64,000 nucleotides of DNA. Origin: [Leptolyngbya] sp. JSC-1. GTDB lineage: Bacteria > Cyanobacteriota > Cyanobacteriia > Elainellales > Elainellaceae. The stretch is taken from the NCBI GenBank assembly GCA_000733415.1, contig KL662191.1, positions 324,415 to 388,414 of the forward strand, given 5' to 3'. This document shows, piece after piece, positions 33,889-42,332 of the stretch. How positions within the stretch are numbered: position 1 is the first letter of the stretch; each line of letters starts with the position of its first letter. A model generated the notes under the pieces. The model saw nothing but the letters and a program-made list of their open reading frames with translations, had not been told where the DNA came from and did not search any database. The position numbers and the translations under genes were made by a program.

Positions 33889-34752
33889 ATGCAGAAAGCA
33901 AAACTCACCCTCAAAACCAGCCCCGACCACCAAACGATTGTGCAAATCTCTGAGCAGGTCAGCGTCGGTGGCAGTGATCTTCTGATAGTAGGTGGCCCCT
34001 GTGCCGTTGAAAGCCAAGCCCAGATGGAAGCGGTTGCTAGCCGGCTGGTGATGGCTCCGGTGCAGGCCATACGCGGTGGGGTGTATAAGCCCCGGACCTC
34101 ACCCTATGACTTTCAGGGGTTAGGACTAGAAGGACTCAAAATCTTAGCAGCAGTGCGGGAGCGTTCTGGGTTGCCGGTGATCACCGAGGTGATGGCGATT
34201 TCCCAAATCGAAGCGATTGCCACCTATGCTGACGTGCTGCAAGTGGGGAGCCGCAATATGCAAAATTTTGACTTATTAAAAGCTCTAGGTGAAATTAATA
34301 AACCCGTATTGTTAAAGCGCGGTTTGGCGGCGACGATCGAAGAATTCGTGATGGCTGCCGAATATATTCTGAGTCATGGGAATCCCAACGTAATCCTATG
34401 CGAACGCGGCATCCGCAGTTTCGATACCTACACGCGCAATGTGCTTGATTTGGGTGCAGTGGTGGCCCTGAAGCAAATCACCCACCTGCCGGTGATTGTC
34501 GATCCCAGCCATGCAGCCGGAAAGCGGGAGCTGGTGGCCGATCTGGCTAGAGCTGCGGTGGCCTGCGGTGCTGATGGTGTAATTGTCGAATGCCATCCAG
34601 AGCCAGAAAAATCCGTATCTGATGCGCGTCAGGCCTTGTCGTTAGACGAAATGGCCAATCTAGCCGAGAGCTTATCTGCGATTGCCGCTGCTGTTGGTCG
34701 AACCATTCCATCCAGAGCCGGGACCTCATCACCCCGGCTTTCGTTTGTCTGA
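33889..34752 (+). CDS. 3-deoxy-7-phosphoheptulonate (DAHP) synthase, type I-beta
   Basis: The 287-residue enzyme condenses phosphoenolpyruvate and erythrose 4-phosphate, the first step of the shikimate pathway. Landmarks of the I-beta/KDO8P-like TIM barrel are GGPCAVES (35-42), RGGVYKPRTSPYDFQG, VGSRNMQNFDLLK, VLLKRGL, LCERGIRSFD, IVDPSHAAGKR and VECHPEPEKS. The start at 33889 leaves only about 30 residues before the barrel, so neither an N-terminal ferredoxin-like nor a C-terminal ACT/chorismate-mutase regulatory domain is present. This absence fits control at the RNA level by the two attenuators upstream. It converges with the SGNH hydrolase gene. Symbols aroF/aroG/aroH are used inconsistently for this type, so none is given. 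Confidence 0.95.
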   Translation: MQKAKLTLKTSPDHQTIVQISEQVSVGGSDLLIVGGPCAVESQAQMEAVASRLVMAPVQAIRGGVYKPRTSPYDFQGLGLEGLKILAAVRERSGLPVITEVMAISQIEAIATYADVLQVGSRNMQNFDLLKALGEINKPVLLKRGLAATIEEFVMAAEYILSHGNPNVILCERGIRSFDTYTRNVLDLGAVVALKQITHLPVIVDPSHAAGKRELVADLARAAVACGADGVIVECHPEPEKSVSDARQALSLDEMANLAESLSAIAAAVGRTIPSRAGTSSPRLSFV

Positions 34753-34768
34753 TGGGTTCTCCTCTGCC

Positions 34769-36394
34769 TCAAAAACTAGAGCGCAACAGCCGCCCAAAAA
34801 TATTGAAGTTTTTGTCTAGCCACCCGATCAGGCTGAGGCCACTAGAGAGGGCTTTGGGTGGGTTGGAGATCAGCGTATCTTGCTCAATCAAGCGCTGAAA
34901 GTTGATTTCCACCTGGCCCTGTCGCTCGGTTTTGCCATCGGGTTGGTAGAATTTCACCCCTGCAAGCTGCATGACTTCGATCAGCTCTTGGGCCAGCACA
35001 CCGTAGGCAATCGTGGTGGGATGGATGCCATCGAGGGAAAAGATTCCGCCCTGACGGCGTCCGTTGCGGTCGGACTCAAAAAAGCGGGAATCGGGCGGCG
35101 GCGAAAGGGCCATCAGAGCAGGCGGCAGCACATAGGCTCCTCCTACCTCCTCCCACCAAGAGGGTCGAGCAGCGGGATCCTGGAAATAGCGACGATAGGC
35201 AACCCGATCCAGCAGCCCCGCCAAGTCAAACAAATACCAATCTCGGCCTTCCTGACGGGCTTGCTGCACCGACGCTGTAATCATGTCGTTGTACTGGTCG
35301 ATGGCGCTATCGATGGCGCGGGCTTCCTGACCGGTAATATTGGGATTTCGCCTCGGATCAAAACTGTTGTTGTCTAGCCAGGGATAGGTGTAGTAGGGGA
35401 AATAGCGCGAACCCGGCTCGATTTTACCGCCGACGCCACGAGCCAGGGGAGCAATCGTCACATGGGGAACGGTGGCAACAATGATATGACGAGCGCGAAT
35501 CTGTTTCAGCTCGGCCACAATTTTTTCCCACTCGGCCTGAAAGTGGATCGGACGCCAGACAGTGTAGCGGTCGTTGCGGGCCATGTCATCGTAGCCGACA
35601 TCGCTCCAGGCCACGTTGAAGGTGAGGATACTGCCCAGGGCGTTGTTGGACCCAATCATTACGATCAGGGTTTCAATGCCATCGCCGTTGCCGGTTTCCA
35701 GCGTTCCTTCAGCTCCCAAAGCGGCAGCAGCTCGCAGGGGAGACAAAGCACGGTCGCTAGCATCGCGAGCCGAGTGCAGCACCCGCAGAGCCGCTCGTTC
35801 GTTGGCATTCTCGACGATTTGATTCAAAAAGTCATCCTGGGGTGGATTGGCTTCGATCACATCCAAACAGAGATCGGCGTTGCGCGAGAGGGTATTGCGC
35901 AGATCCCAGCCATAAACCGCCAGATTGTGATTCATCGGCTGTTGGGGGTCCGGTAAAACCGAGCCTTCTCCTCGCTCCCAGTAGTCCTCCACCTGGTCGA
36001 GAAACTCGCGCACCACGATTAGACCAGGCGCAAACTCCCACCAGTCCAGCGTGTCGCCAAAGCGCTTCTCTAGCTCGCGCACCAGTCGCTCTAGGTTCAA
36101 GGGCAGGCCGTCACCCGGTCCACCATAGCTGGGGAACCGGAAGGTTGTACCCCCCAATTCCTGGGCAATTAGGGCCGGATAGGACAGGTGAGTATTAAAA
36201 ATAGCGCCACTCTGAAAGCCTTGGGTGAGGGAATCACCAATCGTGACCAGGCGATGGCGGGGACGACCCGACCGATCCACCTGAACCGGAATTCCTAGCG
36301 TGGGATCGGTGACAGGACGGCGAGCCTCGGCGCGAATAATCACATCTGAAGGCGTTTCGGTATCGAGCATAGCAGGGGTGACATTCCGGTGCAT
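34769..36394 (-). CDS. SGNH/GDSL-family hydrolase
   Basis: The 541-residue protein has block I TIGDSLTQGF (catalytic-type Ser, residues about 51-60), block III VMIGSNNAL (Gly/Asn oxyanion) and block V SLDGIHPT (Asp-x-x-His). Thus a complete SGNH triad is visible. It is larger than typical SGNH enzymes (200-300 residues), with extra insertions such as YFPYYTYPWLDNNSFDPRRN. There is no signal peptide. GAGGAG is six bases before the ATG. Substrate (ester or acyl) is unknown. I recall similar long proteins in other cyanobacteria. Confidence 0.85.
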   Translation of the reverse strand: MHRNVTPAMLDTETPSDVIIRAEARRPVTDPTLGIPVQVDRSGRPRHRLVTIGDSLTQGFQSGAIFNTHLSYPALIAQELGGTTFRFPSYGGPGDGLPLNLERLVRELEKRFGDTLDWWEFAPGLIVVREFLDQVEDYWERGEGSVLPDPQQPMNHNLAVYGWDLRNTLSRNADLCLDVIEANPPQDDFLNQIVENANERAALRVLHSARDASDRALSPLRAAAALGAEGTLETGNGDGIETLIVMIGSNNALGSILTFNVAWSDVGYDDMARNDRYTVWRPIHFQAEWEKIVAELKQIRARHIIVATVPHVTIAPLARGVGGKIEPGSRYFPYYTYPWLDNNSFDPRRNPNITGQEARAIDSAIDQYNDMITASVQQARQEGRDWYLFDLAGLLDRVAYRRYFQDPAARPSWWEEVGGAYVLPPALMALSPPPDSRFFESDRNGRRQGGIFSLDGIHPTTIAYGVLAQELIEVMQLAGVKFYQPDGKTERQGQVEINFQRLIEQDTLISNPPKALSSGLSLIGWLDKNFNIFGRLLRSSF

Positions 36395-36547
36395 GGCGGC
36401 TCCTCAAAGCTGTCTGAAATCTAGCCTATTTTGGATAATTCTGGCGAAAATGCAAAATCAGGATAGGTAAATGCAAAACCTTCATAAATCTCAACGAAAC
36501 TGTATCGATGACTACTGGTTTTCTGAAGCAGACTTAATACCTTAAAG

Positions 36548-36573
36548 TAAGACGAATAATTAAGACGAATAAT
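36548..36573. repeat. 13-bp tandem duplication
   Basis: TAAGACGAATAAT occurs twice without a gap. Confidence 0.85.
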
Positions 36574-36639
36574 ATAGACGGCCACTTCTGTTTCCACCTA
36601 CGGTCATCATCCACACTTACTATCTACAGCCACCACCTA

Positions 36640-36672
36640 CACTCATTGGTCACTCATTAGCCACTCATTGGT
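36640..36672. repeat. 11-bp x3 tandem repeat
   Basis: CACTCATTGGT, CACTCATTAGC and CACTCATTGGT follow each other; the outer copies are identical. Confidence 0.85.
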
Positions 36673-36852
36673 CACTATCAATCATTGATGGCCGCTACAG
36701 CTTACAGCGCTTCTCAGAGCAGCGAGCTAGTTGATTTCGCCCATGATGCTGCCTGCCTGCAATTTTCTGCCAGTTTGAACCATCTGCTTGCAAATATCCT
36801 CTAACAGTCTGCCTGCATCTGCTTTAGCGTCCTCCTATCCTATTTGCCACCC

Positions 36853-37662
36853 ATGAATTGTGCGGTTCTGTCTGATCAATTTTCTATCTCATCTCATCAT
36901 TTCTATGCTGGCAAAGTGTATCTGGTTGGTGCCGGTCCTGGCGATCCCGGTTTGCTGACCCTGAAGGCAAAAGTGCTGCTCGAACATGCCGATGTTGTAA
37001 TCTACGATGCTCTGGTTAGTCCAGCGATTCTGGCGATGATCAACCCCCAAGCCGAACAGATCAATGCCGGAAAACGGCGGGGACGGCACTCGTTGCCCCA
37101 GGAGGAAACCACCCAGCTTTTGATCGAAAAAGCCAAAACTCATGCGGTCGTGGTGCGGCTCAAAGGCGGCGATCCGTTTGTGTTTGGTCGGGGTGGCGAG
37201 GAAATGGAGGATTTGATTCATGCCGGTGTATCCGTAGAAGTAATTCCAGGTATCACATCTGGTATTGCGGCTCCTGCCTACGCAGGTATTCCCTTAACTC
37301 ATCGCCGATATAGTTCTTCGGTTACGTTTGTCACCGGCCATGAATCAGTCGGAAAATATCGGCCTCAAGTCAACTGGCAGGCCATTGCCCATGCCTCAGA
37401 AACGATTGTGGTTTACATGGGTATTCACAATCTGGGTTACATTGTGGAGCAACTCACAACGGCAGGACTCAGTTCTGAAACGCCGGTTGCGCTAGTTCGC
37501 TGGGGCACGCGACCAGAGCAGGAAACATTGCTGGGTACGTTAGCGACGATTGTAGAGCAGGCCATTAGCAACCAGTTTGAAGCCCCTGCCATTGTTGTAG
37601 TCGGTGAAGTGGTAAATCTTCATACCCTCCTGAATCAGGCAGAAATAGCGCAGTGCATTTAA
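36853..37662 (+). CDS. cobA: Uroporphyrinogen-III C-methyltransferase
   Basis: The 269-residue enzyme uses SAM to methylate uroporphyrinogen III at C2 and C7, giving precorrin-2 for siroheme and cobalamin. Signatures are VYLVGAGPGDPGLLTLKA (SAM-binding N-terminal loop), VVRLKGGDPFVFGRGGEE and PGITSGIAAPAYAGIPLTHR. No CysG-type dehydrogenase/ferrochelatase domain is fused, so precorrin-2 oxidation must be done elsewhere. ATG 36853 is preferred over TTG 36844. The gene lies directly upstream of nirBD, whose product needs siroheme; a 500-base gap suggests a separate promoter for nirB. Confidence 0.95.
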   Translation: MNCAVLSDQFSISSHHFYAGKVYLVGAGPGDPGLLTLKAKVLLEHADVVIYDALVSPAILAMINPQAEQINAGKRRGRHSLPQEETTQLLIEKAKTHAVVVRLKGGDPFVFGRGGEEMEDLIHAGVSVEVIPGITSGIAAPAYAGIPLTHRRYSSSVTFVTGHESVGKYRPQVNWQAIAHASETIVVYMGIHNLGYIVEQLTTAGLSSETPVALVRWGTRPEQETLLGTLATIVEQAISNQFEAPAIVVVGEVVNLHTLLNQAEIAQCI

Positions 37663-38162
37663 TCTCATCCTGAGTTTGTGACCAATCAGGCGGCTAAAGC
37701 CACGCCTACACAGACCAAACCTGCCTTCGCGGGCTACTCAACGGGCATTCGACGAAGCTCAGCCGAATCGCCGATTTGATTTGTATAGCAGCGGTTACTC
37801 TACGAGAAGCCGCTATGCCTGATGGCAAGCTATCGTCATCGCGTCTAAAACCGCCATAGCCAAAAGATTTGTCAGTCAATCAGAGCGTTGTGTTTTGCAG
37901 CATTGAGCTGAATTAATCTGAGCTGGATTAATCTGACGTTACGCAACCTTTGCAGAGAGTGTCATTTTCACGAATGATGAAATTTTTTGTACCAACTTCT
38001 TGTAACGCAGTTTTTAATCAAAACGAATAGCTGTTTAGAAAGATGTCAAACATGCAAGATCAAACAAAATACAATGCAACTCTTACATCGATCCCCAGAA
38101 ATGGTATTGAATTTGTGAAATCAAACAATTACAGTGGCAACTAGCGAGATGGACAAACCTCT
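37663..38162. other. Intergenic region between cobA and nirB
   Basis: These 500 bases hold no gene. A near-duplicate of 15-16 bases occurs around 37910-37942 (GAGCTGAATTAATCT / GAGCTGGATTAATCT). I found no perfect NtcA site by eye, though nirB would be expected to be nitrogen-regulated. Confidence 0.5.
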
Positions 38163-40688
38163 ATGACAGCAAAAAAGAATTTAGTTGTGATTGGCAATGG
38201 CATGGTTGGCCATAAGTTTCTAGAGCTGATGGTCGCCAAACAAAACCATCAAAATTGGAATTTGATTACCTTTTGTGAAGAGCCACGAGTGGCCTACGAC
38301 CGAGTCAATCTCAGCAGCTTTTTTGCCGGCAGAACAGCGGGTGATCTGTCTCTGGTTCAACCTGGTTTCTATCAAGAAAACGGCATTCAAGTTCACCTAG
38401 GGGATCGAGCTGTTGCGATTGATCGGGATGCCCAAATTGTCATCTCGGCCAGTGGCTTAGCTGTACCCTACGACAAACTCGTGTTGGCAACGGGTTCTTA
38501 CCCCTTTGTGCCGCCCATCACCGGAAACGATACAGCCGGAACCTTTGTCTACCGCACGATTGATGATCTAGAAGCGATTGCAGCTTACGCGAAACAGTGC
38601 TCGACAGGCGTGGTAATCGGCGGCGGATTGTTGGGATTGGAAGCGGCCAATGCGGTCAAGAATTTAGGGCTAAATACCCACGTTGTTGAATTTGCGCCCC
38701 GCTTAATGCCGATGCAAATCGATGATGCTGGCAGCGCCATTTTGAAGCAGAAAATAGAAGCCTTGGGCGTTACGGTTCATATCAGCAAATCCACCACTGA
38801 GATTGTCAGCGAAACTGGCAAGTTAACCAAAATGCGGTTTGCCGACGGCAGCGAACTAGCTACCGATTTGATTGTGTTTTCCGCAGGCATCCGACCCAGA
38901 GATGAACTGGCGCGGCAGTGCGGGCTAGCGGTGGGTGAGCGAGGCGGAATTGTGATTAACGAAGCCTGTCAAACCTCTGATCCAAATATCTACGCAATCG
39001 GCGAATGTGCACTTTATCAAAATCGCATCTACGGTCTCGTCGCACCGGGTTACACAATGGCCGACGTGGTAGCCGCTACCTTGAGCAACAGCGCCACGAG
39101 CCAGTTTACCGGGGCCGATATGTCCACCAAACTCAAATTGCTGGGGGTGGATGTCGCCAGTTTCGGCGATGCCTTTGGTCGGACAGCCGGCGCTAGGGAA
39201 GTGACCATTACGGATACGGTCCAGGGAATTTATAAAAAGCTGGTGCTCAACGCCGCAGGCGACCACATTTTGGGCGGGATTCTGGTGGGCGATGCCTCGG
39301 CCTACGGCACGCTGCTGCAGTTGATGCAAAACAACATCGCGCTGCCACCCCATCCCGAAGATTTGCTGCTGCCACCCCGCACTGGCCAATCTGCCGCTAT
39401 TGGGGTTGATAACCTACCCGATTCGGCCCAAATTTGCTCCTGCAACAATGTCAGCAAGGCAGCAATCTGCGCCGCGATTCGCGAGCATCACCTGACGGAT
39501 TTGCCTAGCGTCAAGAAATGCACGCATGCTGGAACCGGATGCGGCGGCTGTGTGCCCCTCGTCACCGATTTGCTCAAATCCGAAATGCGCAAAGCCGGAC
39601 TAGAGGTGAAAAATCACCTGTGCGAGCATTTCCCCTATTCGCGTCAAGAGCTGTATCACCTGCTGCGCGTGCATCAAATCAAGTCCTTCGACCAGTTGCT
39701 GCACCAGTTCGGCCAAGGCCGGGGCTGCGAAATCTGCAAGCCCGCTGTCGCGTCGATGCTAGCTTCTACCTGGAATGAACATATTCTGGAATCGCAGCAC
39801 CTGAGTTTACAGGACACCAACGATTATTTCCTGGCGAACATTCAGAAAGACGGCACCTACTCGGTTGTGCCCAGAGTGCCGGGAGGCGAAATTACCCCCG
39901 AAAAACTGATTGCGCTGGGGCAAGTGGCTCAAGAGTTTGGGCTATACACCAAAATTACCGGCGGCCAGCGGATCGATTTGTTTGGGGCACGGGTGGATCA
40001 ACTGCCGCAGATCTGGCGACGCTTGATCGATGCTGGCTTTGAGTCGGGACATGCCTATGGCAAAGCATTGCGAACCGTGAAATCCTGTGTTGGCAGTACC
40101 TGGTGCCGGTTTGGAGTGCAAGACTCGACCAGTTTGGCAATCGAGCTAGAGTTGCGCTATCGCGGCCTGCGTTCACCTCACAAGCTCAAGTCGGCCGTGT
40201 CAGGCTGCACGCGCGAATGTGCCGAAGCTCAAAGTAAAGATTTTGGCGTCATCGCGACTGAGAAAGGTTGGAATCTCTATGTCTGCGGCAACGGCGGCAT
40301 CAAGCCTCAACATGCAGTGTTATTAGCGGCAGACCTTGATAAAACTACGCTGATTCAATATCTTGATCGGTTTTTGATCTTCTACATTCGCACTGCCGAT
40401 CGCCTAGAACGTACCGCCACCTGGTTCAACAAATTAGAAGGCGGTCTGGACTATCTGAAGCAGGTGATTGTGGAAGATTCACTGGGCATTGCCGCCGAAC
40501 TGGAAGCCCAAATGCAGTACCTTGTCGATACCTACCAATGCGAATGGAAAGCGACGATCGAGAATCCAGAAAAAGCAAAGCGCTTCCGCCATTTCATCAA
40601 CTCGGATCAACCCGATCCCAGTCTGCTGTACGTCGAAGAACGGCAGCAAAAACGTCCGGCCACCGCAGCCGAGAAAGCCCTACTTTAG
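38163..40688 (+). CDS. nirB: Nitrite reductase [NAD(P)H] large subunit
   Basis: The 841-residue protein has the full NirB order: FAD/NAD(P)-binding reductase domains (VVIGNGMVGHKFLEL; GVVIGGGLLGLEAA; YAIGECALYQ), a BFD-type [2Fe-2S] region (CSCNNVSK ... CTHAGTGCGGC; a second Cys pair in GCEICKP), then sulfite/nitrite reductase domains with the siroheme/[4Fe-4S] Cys set (SCVGSTWCRFG and SGCTRECAEAQ). It reduces nitrite to ammonium with NAD(P)H in the cytoplasm. Most cyanobacteria instead use ferredoxin-dependent NirA, so this enzyme type is notable. nirD follows 74 bases downstream. Confidence 0.96.
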   Translation: MTAKKNLVVIGNGMVGHKFLELMVAKQNHQNWNLITFCEEPRVAYDRVNLSSFFAGRTAGDLSLVQPGFYQENGIQVHLGDRAVAIDRDAQIVISASGLAVPYDKLVLATGSYPFVPPITGNDTAGTFVYRTIDDLEAIAAYAKQCSTGVVIGGGLLGLEAANAVKNLGLNTHVVEFAPRLMPMQIDDAGSAILKQKIEALGVTVHISKSTTEIVSETGKLTKMRFADGSELATDLIVFSAGIRPRDELARQCGLAVGERGGIVINEACQTSDPNIYAIGECALYQNRIYGLVAPGYTMADVVAATLSNSATSQFTGADMSTKLKLLGVDVASFGDAFGRTAGAREVTITDTVQGIYKKLVLNAAGDHILGGILVGDASAYGTLLQLMQNNIALPPHPEDLLLPPRTGQSAAIGVDNLPDSAQICSCNNVSKAAICAAIREHHLTDLPSVKKCTHAGTGCGGCVPLVTDLLKSEMRKAGLEVKNHLCEHFPYSRQELYHLLRVHQIKSFDQLLHQFGQGRGCEICKPAVASMLASTWNEHILESQHLSLQDTNDYFLANIQKDGTYSVVPRVPGGEITPEKLIALGQVAQEFGLYTKITGGQRIDLFGARVDQLPQIWRRLIDAGFESGHAYGKALRTVKSCVGSTWCRFGVQDSTSLAIELELRYRGLRSPHKLKSAVSGCTRECAEAQSKDFGVIATEKGWNLYVCGNGGIKPQHAVLLAADLDKTTLIQYLDRFLIFYIRTADRLERTATWFNKLEGGLDYLKQVIVEDSLGIAAELEAQMQYLVDTYQCEWKATIENPEKAKRFRHFINSDQPDPSLLYVEERQQKRPATAAEKALL

Positions 40689-40762
40689 ATGGCTTCCTGC
40701 CTCCAGCCTCACCTGATTCCTAATTCCAGTCAACCTCCCCAGAACGCTTTTTGGAAACAATC

Positions 40763-41176
40763 ATGATTCAGACTATTGTTCCTACCCAACCCAACTGTGA
40801 AACGATTCAATGGATTTCTATTTGTACTCTAGAGGACATTTATCCCAACACGGGTGTATGCGCTTGGGTAAACGGTGAGCAAATTGCGATTTTCCGAGTT
40901 GTTGGCAGTGTGAATGATACGAACAATAATCAAGTCTATGCTATCAGTAATTACGATCCCTTTAGCCAAGCCTATGTGCTGTCGCGGGGGTTAGTGGGTG
41001 ACCGCAATGGTGTACTAAAGGTTGCTTCGCCAATCTACAAACAAAACTTTTGTCTCACTACGGGCCGCTGCCTCGATGACGAAACTGTCTCGCTGCCAGT
41101 TTTTCCGGTCCGGATCATCAATGGGCAAGTGGAAGTGGGAGTCTTCGCTCCCCATCAGGAGAATGCTGAAATATAG
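40763..41176 (+). CDS. nirD: Nitrite reductase [NAD(P)H] small subunit
   Basis: The 137-residue protein is a Rieske-fold NirD: IQWISICTLEDIYPNTGVCAWV, YAISNYDPFSQAYVLSRGLVGD, VASPIYKQNFCLTTGRCLDD and FPVRIINGQVEV. As usual for NirD the Rieske Cys/His cluster ligands are missing, so it is a structural subunit of the NirBD complex. The start at ATG 40763 has GGAAA upstream; an in-frame TTG at 40751 would add four residues. Confidence 0.94.
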   Translation: MIQTIVPTQPNCETIQWISICTLEDIYPNTGVCAWVNGEQIAIFRVVGSVNDTNNNQVYAISNYDPFSQAYVLSRGLVGDRNGVLKVASPIYKQNFCLTTGRCLDDETVSLPVFPVRIINGQVEVGVFAPHQENAEI

Positions 41177-41291
41177 GTTCGCCATATCGATTGCCACTCG
41201 ATCAGTTCTTGCGTCTGTGGAGCATTTGCCCCTGATTATTTATGCTGGCGTAGATATGAGGATTGTTCATTCAAGCGGCTTCTAGTGTCTG

Positions 41292-41355
41292 GGTATGGGG
41301 GGTGTGGGGGCAGTGCCCCCGTTTTTCGTACTTCCCTAATCTGAAAAAGGCTGTA
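41292..41355. repeat. Dispersed repeat, copy A
   Basis: A GGGGGC/GCCCCC hairpin is followed by GTTTTTCGTACTTC and CTGAAAAAGGCTGTA. The last 35 bases match 46825-46859 with only three differences. It lies upstream of the YdcZ-type gene on the same strand. Confidence 0.8.
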
Positions 41356-41415
41356 CTTGATACCAAATATTGGTCAAAATATGATCTAACCGTTGACAAT
41401 CTAAGGTTAATGCCA

Positions 41416-41850
41416 ATGAATTCCTTGTTGCTGATTATCTTGGCAGCCCTATCCGGTATCGCTATTACCTTACAGGGGCAGTTTATGGGATTGCTGGATA
41501 AGGGCATAGGAACAAAGGAAAGTATCTTTATTACCTATGGCATTGGTGGAATGCTTGCAACACTCATGATACTAATAACCCAGGGGGGAAACCTGCGGGC
41601 ATGGCATGGGGTGCCTTGGTACGCCTTTAGCGCTGGAGCTTTAGGGCTAATTATTGTTGGCACAATCGGCTATGTGGTGCCTAGGTTGGGATTAGCACCT
41701 GGATTTACTCTAATCGTGGCATCACAGTTTATATCAGCCGTGTTGATTGACCACTTTGGTCTGTTTGGGGCAAGCGTGCGAACTTTAGATGGCACAAAAT
41801 TGTTAGGAGTTGCGATATTAATGATTGGTGTGTGGTTGATTGTTAAGTAG
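41416..41850 (+). CDS. DMT-superfamily membrane protein (DUF606/YdcZ type)
   Basis: The 144-residue protein has four to five hydrophobic segments (SLLLIILAALSGIAITLQGQ; ITYGIGGMLATLMILI; AFSAGALGLIIVGTIGYV; GFTLIVASQFISAVLIDHFG; LLGVAILMIGVWLIV). The G.FI...Q...A...DHFG.FG pattern is typical of YdcZ/DUF606, a half-length relative of EamA transporters that likely works as a dimer. Start 41416 has AAGG nine bases upstream; ATG 41410 is the alternative. The G-rich heptad array begins right at the stop codon. Substrate is unknown. Confidence 0.82.
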   Translation: MNSLLLIILAALSGIAITLQGQFMGLLDKGIGTKESIFITYGIGGMLATLMILITQGGNLRAWHGVPWYAFSAGALGLIIVGTIGYVVPRLGLAPGFTLIVASQFISAVLIDHFGLFGASVRTLDGTKLLGVAILMIGVWLIVK

Positions 41851-41936
41851 GAGTGGGGAGTGGGGAGTGGGGAGTAGGGGGTGGGGAGTGGGGAGTGGGG
41901 AGTGGGGAGTAGGGGGTGGGGAGTGGGGAGTGGGGA
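41851..41936. repeat. G-rich heptad array (GGGGAGT)n
   Basis: About twelve units of GGGGAGT, with two GGGGG-type interruptions (AGTAGGGGG), start directly after the YdcZ-type stop codon. G-runs spaced by three bases could form G-quadruplexes. Heptad arrays of this type are known as short tandemly repeated repetitive sequences in cyanobacteria. Confidence 0.92.
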
Positions 41937-42264
41937 TGTAGAAATTAGAGACTAAGATATAGAAGTCAGAATATAGGAGCCAAAATAATTCTTGAGTCTG
42001 TAAATTGCTTTGTGTTGGTTAGCGACCTAATCCATCCGTATGTAAACAGTGGGCGAATAGACTAAGTACACTGTAGGCTTTGCCTTCCTGTAGGGTAGTG
42101 CACTTACATCTTGACAGAGCCTGCTACCCTGCGGGAACGCTATGCATAGAACAGCCGTTCTTCATTAGCGTGCACTTAGTTGAAGGTGGAAAAACCAAAA
42201 TCAGAAAACCCAATTGAGACAAAATTTTCGACAGATTCAACAATTATTAAGAAAAATTTGATTC
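41937..42264. other. Spacer between two inverted heptad arrays
   Basis: There are 328 bases with no gene or ORF of note. It is AT-rich and flanked by complementary arrays, so in single-stranded form it would be the loop of a very long hairpin. Confidence 0.55.
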
Positions 42265-42332
42265 ACCCCCCACTCCCCACTCCCCACTCCCCACTCCCCA
42301 CTCCCCACTCCCCACTCCCCACTCCCCACCCC
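42265..42332. repeat. C-rich heptad array (CCCCACT)n, inverted relative to 41851
   Basis: About nine units of CCCCACT run to the last base before the amidohydrolase stop codon. It is the reverse complement of the array at 41851-41936. Confidence 0.92.

Larger units (their letters stand above)
36395..36852. other. Divergent intergenic region rich in short repeats
   Basis: It separates the SGNH hydrolase from cobA. It contains a 13-bp duplication (36548-36573) and an 11-bp triplication (36640-36672). No clear GTA-N8-TAC NtcA site was found by eye. Confidence 0.5.

Noticed and set aside
37860..38162. NtcA site (GTA-N8-TAC) upstream of nirB
   Set aside because: Several half sites exist but no copy with correct spacing was found by eye.
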